Source of the DNA: Deltaproteobacteria bacterium
Lineage (GTDB): Bacteria > Desulfobacterota > Syntrophia > Syntrophales > UBA2210
Direction: 5' to 3'
DNA length: 34,880 nucleotides
Assembly (NCBI GenBank): GCA_016933215.1
Contig: JAFGBH010000004.1
Span: 1-34,880, forward strand
Part shown: positions 31,019 to 34,880 of the stretch, in pieces
Layout of the letters: every line of letters begins with the position of its first letter
How positions within the stretch are numbered: position 1 is the first letter of the stretch
Position numbers and translations under genes: made by a program
The notes under the pieces: generated by a model
What the model saw: only the letters and a program-made list of their open reading frames with translations
What the model was told of the DNA's origin: nothing
Databases searched by the model: none

Positions 31019-32242
31019 TCAGGTGCGGGCCATCGCCTCTACCGGCGTAAATCTGGCAGCCTTGATTGCCGGATAGGCACTGACCGCAATACCAAGGACA
31101 AGGACAACGAGGTTCGCCACAACAATATCTCTAATAATGATAACCGGATAGATTACCCGTGACATGCCGACAAATTCGAGCCCTTCGGAAAGTGCGGAAA
31201 GGTCGATACCGGTATCGGCGAGGGCATGGATACTGAGAAGACCGAGCCCGCTCCCGATGATCATGCCAAGGGTAAGGAGAAAAAATGATTCGGTCAGCAC
31301 CTCCTTCACAATCCACAAAGGCTTCATCCCCAGAGCCCGAAAGAGTCCGAATTCCCGTATACGCTCGAAGACGGCCATGAGAATCGTATTCACGATGCCG
31401 AACCCCATGGCGATAAAGATCACCAGGTACCAGATGTAGATAAACCAGTCGTACATCTTCAGGACCGCCGTGACAAGGGGGAGGAGCTCCCGCCATGTCT
31501 CAACTTCGTAAGAATCGGGAGGGATCACCTCCTTCAGATTATCGGCAACACTTTCCGCATCTTCATAATCGGCAAGAAGTATGGATATTTCGGAAATGCC
31601 GGCTCCCAGCTTCAGCATTTTCTGTGCCGCCCCTTTCGTGATAAAGGCATACTGCTTTTCGGTGGCCTCCATCTCTGCCCTGAAGACACCCCGTATTCTG
31701 AAGGCCCGCGAGGCGATGTCACGTTCCGTATCCTGCGACATGAAAACCAGCTTGCGGCCCAGTTTCGTCTCAAATTTGTCAACCAGGGCCTGCCCCACGA
31801 TGATCCCGTATTCATCACCGGCATCGAGATATTCCCCCTTGACCACCGCCTGTCCGATGAATGAGACTCCCGCCTCCCTCTCGGGATCGATTCCCACAAG
31901 GGTCAATCCGCCGGAGTGCCGTGCATTGTTGGCAATGGCATCGACACGAACGCGGGGAGACCACCTGGCATCTGAGGGAAGATACTCGGCAAGCAGGGCT
32001 TCCACCATTTCCGGTTCGTGCATGCTGTTTTCAATCACGGGGTCGTTCCGGAACCCCCTCTGATGTATCTGGATATGACCGGTCAGCGTCGCGATTCCGT
32101 TTTTCACCATCTGCGCGGAAACGCCACGCATCAATGCACCTAGAAAAATCATCGCCCAGACACCGATCACGACTGCCGTCATGATGACAATGGTCCGCCG
32201 GGGATTCCGCCATATGTTTCGCCACGCTAACTGAAGATACAT
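31019..32242 (-). CDS. FtsX/MacB-type ABC permease, second copy
   Basis: This 407-residue protein has one N-terminal helix after LAWRNIWRNPRRT, then a large periplasmic domain of about 220 residues (MacB_PCD type). Three C-terminal helices (about 270-300, 320-350, 370-400) give the 4-helix LolC/LolE layout, ending YPAIKAARFTPVEAMART. It is a paralogue of the next permease upstream (WRNIWRNPRR shared), so the two probably form a heterodimer like LolC-LolE. With the ATPase they would lift a lipid-linked substrate from the inner membrane to a periplasmic carrier. GGGAGA precedes the ATG. Confidence 0.9.
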   Translation of the reverse strand: MYLQLAWRNIWRNPRRTIVIMTAVVIGVWAMIFLGALMRGVSAQMVKNGIATLTGHIQIHQRGFRNDPVIENSMHEPEMVEALLAEYLPSDARWSPRVRVDAIANNARHSGGLTLVGIDPEREAGVSFIGQAVVKGEYLDAGDEYGIIVGQALVDKFETKLGRKLVFMSQDTERDIASRAFRIRGVFRAEMEATEKQYAFITKGAAQKMLKLGAGISEISILLADYEDAESVADNLKEVIPPDSYEVETWRELLPLVTAVLKMYDWFIYIWYLVIFIAMGFGIVNTILMAVFERIREFGLFRALGMKPLWIVKEVLTESFFLLTLGMIIGSGLGLLSIHALADTGIDLSALSEGLEFVGMSRVIYPVIIIRDIVVANLVVLVLGIAVSAYPAIKAARFTPVEAMART

Positions 32243-32255
32243 GCAAAGTCTCCCA

Positions 32256-33494
32256 TCACGCTGCCGTCATCGCTTCAACCGGCTTCAAACGGCGCACCTT
32301 AAGGGCAGGATAAAGGGCCGTCAGAAGAGTTATAACAAGGACGATTCCCGCTCCCACGGAAATTGAAAGAATCGAGAGCTTGGGATACATCCTTTCGGGC
32401 AACCCGTATTGACTCAGAAATTCCGAAGCCCCCGAGATCACTATACCGTGTACCTGAAAATACCAGGTAACCAGGCTCCCAAAGATTATTCCCATGATTA
32501 TACCGATAAGCGTAATCGTCACCGATTCAAAAATGAGGAATCTCATGAGCCTTCCCGGCGTGGTTCCCATCGCCAAGAGCACACCGAATTCCCTTGTCCT
32601 CTCGAAGATTGCCATCAAAAAGGTATTCAGAATACTGAAGGCAACCACGATGATCAGAATTGCGTACATGATAAGGGCGCTTACCAGGTCCATCTTAATC
32701 GACTGAACCAGGCCGGGCATAAGATCCATCCAGTCGAGAACCGCCATCGCTTTGTGGTCGTCCACGATTCTGATCCCTCGTTCCAGTTTCTCCTTTATCG
32801 TCTCAACATCATCAAGGGATCTGCCCAGCACCACCACTTCGTGGACGGCACCGCGCATGGAAAAGACCTCCTGAAAATATTCAAGGGGCATATGGATCGA
32901 TCTGCGGTCGAAGGTATCCTCACCCGATGAGAATATCCCCTTCACCGTGAGAACCGAGGCCGCAACGGAGCCGTCGCGGCCCTGACCCAGTATGACAAGT
33001 TCGTCTCCGATATCGGCCTTGAGATTTTCGGCGAGAAGTTCCCCCACCAGCGCAGTATTGCTATCGTTTTCCCCGAGGTATTCGCCCCGTCGTATGAGTT
33101 TCTGAAGCGTGGAAACCTTCGCCTCTTTTTCGGGATCGATTCCAATCAGCAATACTCCATAGGTCCTGTCTTCCGAAGAAACGAGGGTAAAGGCATTCGC
33201 GCGAACGGTATAGGCCTCAATCTCTGGAATATCTCCGAGAATTCGCGAGACTGCGTCCGGATCGGGCACCACCAGCCAGATGTCCATCCTGTCGCGATAT
33301 CCCTCTGCCTGGACCTGCACATGGCCGGTATGAACCTTGACCGCCGTATTAATCATCGTATCGTAGGAACCAAACTGCCAGGAGAGCATAAAGACGAGAA
33401 GCATGGTGGCAAAGACGATTGCGAGAATGGTGAGGATTGACCTCCTCGGGTTTCGCCATATGTTTCGCCATACCATCTTGATCTCGATCGACAA
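32256..33494 (-). CDS. FtsX/MacB-type ABC permease, first copy
   Basis: This 412-residue protein has the same 4-helix plan as the following gene: N-terminal VWRNIWRNPRRS, periplasmic MacB_PCD domain, FILNTFLMAIFERTREFGVLLAMG-type coupling helix region and final YPALKVRRLKPVEAMTAA. The start is TTG at 33494: AGGAGG lies eight bases upstream, and the next in-frame ATG (33476) has no site. It begins five bases after the LolA-like gene and ends 13 before its paralogue, so all are co-transcribed. Sequence divergence between the two copies suggests separate roles, one possibly docking the carrier. Confidence 0.9.
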   Translation of the reverse strand: MSIEIKMVWRNIWRNPRRSILTILAIVFATMLLVFMLSWQFGSYDTMINTAVKVHTGHVQVQAEGYRDRMDIWLVVPDPDAVSRILGDIPEIEAYTVRANAFTLVSSEDRTYGVLLIGIDPEKEAKVSTLQKLIRRGEYLGENDSNTALVGELLAENLKADIGDELVILGQGRDGSVAASVLTVKGIFSSGEDTFDRRSIHMPLEYFQEVFSMRGAVHEVVVLGRSLDDVETIKEKLERGIRIVDDHKAMAVLDWMDLMPGLVQSIKMDLVSALIMYAILIIVVAFSILNTFLMAIFERTREFGVLLAMGTTPGRLMRFLIFESVTITLIGIIMGIIFGSLVTWYFQVHGIVISGASEFLSQYGLPERMYPKLSILSISVGAGIVLVITLLTALYPALKVRRLKPVEAMTAA

Positions 33495-33499
33495 AAGGT

Positions 33500-34261
33500 C
33501 TACCTCCTCGGATTTTTCAGCGAAGAGATCGTGAAGAGATCATCGGGAAGGCTTTCCTCAAAGACGATCTCCCCGTAGTCAAGGACCGTGTATTCTTCCT
33601 CTTTATCGGTTTTCTGCATCTTCCATATCTTCGGGAAAAGCTTTCCGCCCAGCATCTGAATCTCCGTACCCGTCATGGCCTTGACGAGCAGAAGATCTTC
33701 ATCATAAAATTCCTGACTTAAGAATATGAGGTCCTCCCGAACCTTCAGTTTCTGCATACCCCAGACCACGGGGGCGTCGGGCTTCGGCATCGACGTAATC
33801 ACGTAGACCTTTTTGCCGTCATGAATCTCCGTCCCCGTTATCTTGTGTGTGTAATCCTCGATGATGCTGTCCGACTTTGCCAGATCGTTGTTCGAAAAAT
33901 CCGACCCCATCCAGGACTGGGACATCATGGAAGGGGGTAGTTTGATGACACGGTTTACCTTGGGATTAAACATCCACATCTCTTTGCCCCTTTTCAGGGT
34001 ACCGTTTCCGTTATCCTTTGGCGGTGCCACGATGGTAAAGAGGCTGTCTTTCTGCCCCTTGGTCCACGCCTTGATGGTGAGCGTTCTCTCCCAGCCGGGA
34101 CGGTGGATCGTCATATCGACTGTCGAAAAGGAGGCGTCTCCCCTGTAATAATTGACGGCATCCCTGACGAGATCCTCCACGTCTATTGCGTGCAGTGTTC
34201 CGCAAAAGAAGAAGAAACAGGCAACTATAAACGATAGAATCAGGGCAACCCTTTTTCTCAT
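33500..34261 (-). CDS. LolA-like outer-membrane lipoprotein-sorting protein
   Basis: This 253-residue protein has a signal peptide (MRKR, hydrophobic 5-20, cleavage near LHAID) followed by an LolA/LolB-like half-barrel (COG2834, LolA_like type). Motifs are FSTVDMTIHRPGWERTLTIKAW, APPKDNGNGTLKRGKEMWMFNP, the SMMSQSWMGSDFSNNDL segment and a C-terminal LPDDLFTISSL. In other genomes such proteins accompany RND/MMPL or ABC lipid exporters. No lipobox Cys is seen at the cleavage site, so it is likely soluble and periplasmic. ATG 34261 is chosen because the signal peptide starts there, after GGAAGGTGA. It is the first gene of the operon. Confidence 0.88.
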   Translation of the reverse strand: MRKRVALILSFIVACFFFFCGTLHAIDVEDLVRDAVNYYRGDASFSTVDMTIHRPGWERTLTIKAWTKGQKDSLFTIVAPPKDNGNGTLKRGKEMWMFNPKVNRVIKLPPSMMSQSWMGSDFSNNDLAKSDSIIEDYTHKITGTEIHDGKKVYVITSMPKPDAPVVWGMQKLKVREDLIFLSQEFYDEDLLLVKAMTGTEIQMLGGKLFPKIWKMQKTDKEEEYTVLDYGEIVFEESLPDDLFTISSLKNPRR

Positions 34262-34473
34262 GTATCTCACCTTCCCTTCCCGCGACACAAGCCTCATAAC
34301 GACGCGCGATCTCAAAAAACACCTCCATAATACGTGGCGATGAACAAAAGTTCCACTCTTTTTCTGTCGTGGAAAGACCACAGGTCACTCCGCGAGGTAG
34401 AGACGAATAAATTTCCCTTAGAGGTTTATGGAAAAGCTGTTATTATCGTGTCAAACACAAAAAAGGAGGAACC

Positions 34474-34880
34474 ATGAAAACACTGGAAGAATACAGGAAG
34501 GCAGGCAAGGATCTTTATACCCGGCTTCATCTCTCCACCTATCCGATAGCGATAAAATATATAAAGGATATGGATGAGGTACCCGAGGGGGTTGTGCAGC
34601 CCTCGGTATTCGGCCAGAAGCTGGCACTCTGTCAGGCCTTCACACAGTCACGACGTTGGGGAACACATATCGTGATGACCTCGGACGACAATTTCTGTAC
34701 ACCTGCCACGGCATTTCACGGGTGGGAGGAGATATCGGCGGAAGACCTGATCGAAAGTCAGGTCCGTCAGGGATGGCACAGCAACATCGAGGCGGAAACA
34801 AGGAGGATTGAAGGGGGATTGAATCTTCTGAAAAGCCATCGGGGAAAATACTGCGGCTTCATCTCTTCACCCCTTCCCGA
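34474..34880 (+). CDS. DUF169 family protein, 3' end outside window
   Basis: The first 135 codons of a rightward gene are present; no stop is reached before the window ends. The start MKTLEEYRKAGKDLYTRLHL, then STYPIAIKYI, LALCQAF and DNFCTPATAFHGW match DUF169 proteins, with candidate metal or cluster cysteines at C53 and C75. AAAGGAGG stands five bases before the ATG. It is divergent from the LolA-like operon across 212 bases. It is distinct from the DUF169 gene at 939, with which it shares the family layout but little direct sequence. Confidence 0.8.
   Translation, partial: MKTLEEYRKAGKDLYTRLHLSTYPIAIKYIKDMDEVPEGVVQPSVFGQKLALCQAFTQSRRWGTHIVMTSDDNFCTPATAFHGWEEISAEDLIESQVRQGWHSNIEAETRRIEGGLNLLKSHRGKYCGFISSPLP

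Noticed and set aside
1-34880. CRISPR array, tRNA, rRNA or intact insertion sequence
   Set aside because: No regularly spaced direct repeats, cloverleaf-like sequence, rRNA segments or transposase gene with terminal inverted repeats were found by reading both strands.

Overview
The window reads as chromosomal DNA of an anaerobic Gram-negative bacterium, most likely a Desulfobacterota (deltaproteobacterial) fatty- or aromatic-acid degrader of the Syntrophales/Desulfobacterales kind. The basis is the mixture of CoA-thioester enzymes, a TRAP transporter under sigma-54 control, two DUF169 proteins, a QueG-like double-cluster Fe-S protein and an outer-membrane export operon. This placement is inferred from gene content only. 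I found no rRNA, tRNA, CRISPR array, complete insertion sequence or phage gene.

Layout. (1) 1-5759: a decayed coding remnant, then a leftward group holding an alpha/beta hydrolase, a QueG-like Fe-S protein, a SAM methyltransferase, a nitronate-monooxygenase-type flavoprotein, a DUF169 protein and a gamma-carbonic-anhydrase-fold protein. (2) 6083-7321: a lone branched-chain-amino-acid-type ABC substrate-binding protein with no permease or ATPase genes beside it. (3) 7819-12715: a leftward TRAP operon (binding protein, small permease, large permease) with a good -24/-12 sigma-54 promoter, divergent from a PAS-AAA+-Fis sigma-54 activator. The intergenic region carries inverted repeats. (4) 12923-16012: a MaoC hydratase, a long propionate-CoA-transferase-type enzyme and a universal stress protein. 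(5) 16013-18637: a gene-free kilobase with a dispersed repeat, a strong terminator and a structured leader, then a LuxR-type regulator with two tandem receiver-like domains that both lack the phosphoacceptor Asp, then a VanZ-like protein. (6) 18707-27879: a methylmalonyl-CoA-epimerase-like VOC protein, a crotonase-fold protein, and a convergent seven-gene leftward operon of AMP-dependent acyl-CoA ligase, ferredoxin, nitroreductase, thiolase, SDR and two different acyl-CoA dehydrogenases. Together these give most of the steps of one beta-oxidation-like pathway for an unidentified carboxylic acid. (7) 28428-34261: a DUF488 protein and a five-gene leftward operon coding for a LolA-like periplasmic carrier, two FtsX-type permeases, a LolD/MacB-type ATPase and an outer-membrane beta-barrel. 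(8) 34474-end: the start of a second DUF169 gene.

The most interesting item is the LolA-like/FtsX/FtsX/ATPase/beta-barrel operon. It looks like a dedicated trans-envelope route parallel to the Lol system, with a barrel in place of LolB. Next are the tandem pseudo-receiver regulator with its near-perfect 26-bp upstream palindrome, the unequal pair of acyl-CoA dehydrogenases (one lacks the usual catalytic Glu), and the crotonase that lacks both hydratase glutamates. A dispersed, hairpin-rich intergenic repeat occurs four times; two copies are identical at 87 of 88 positions.
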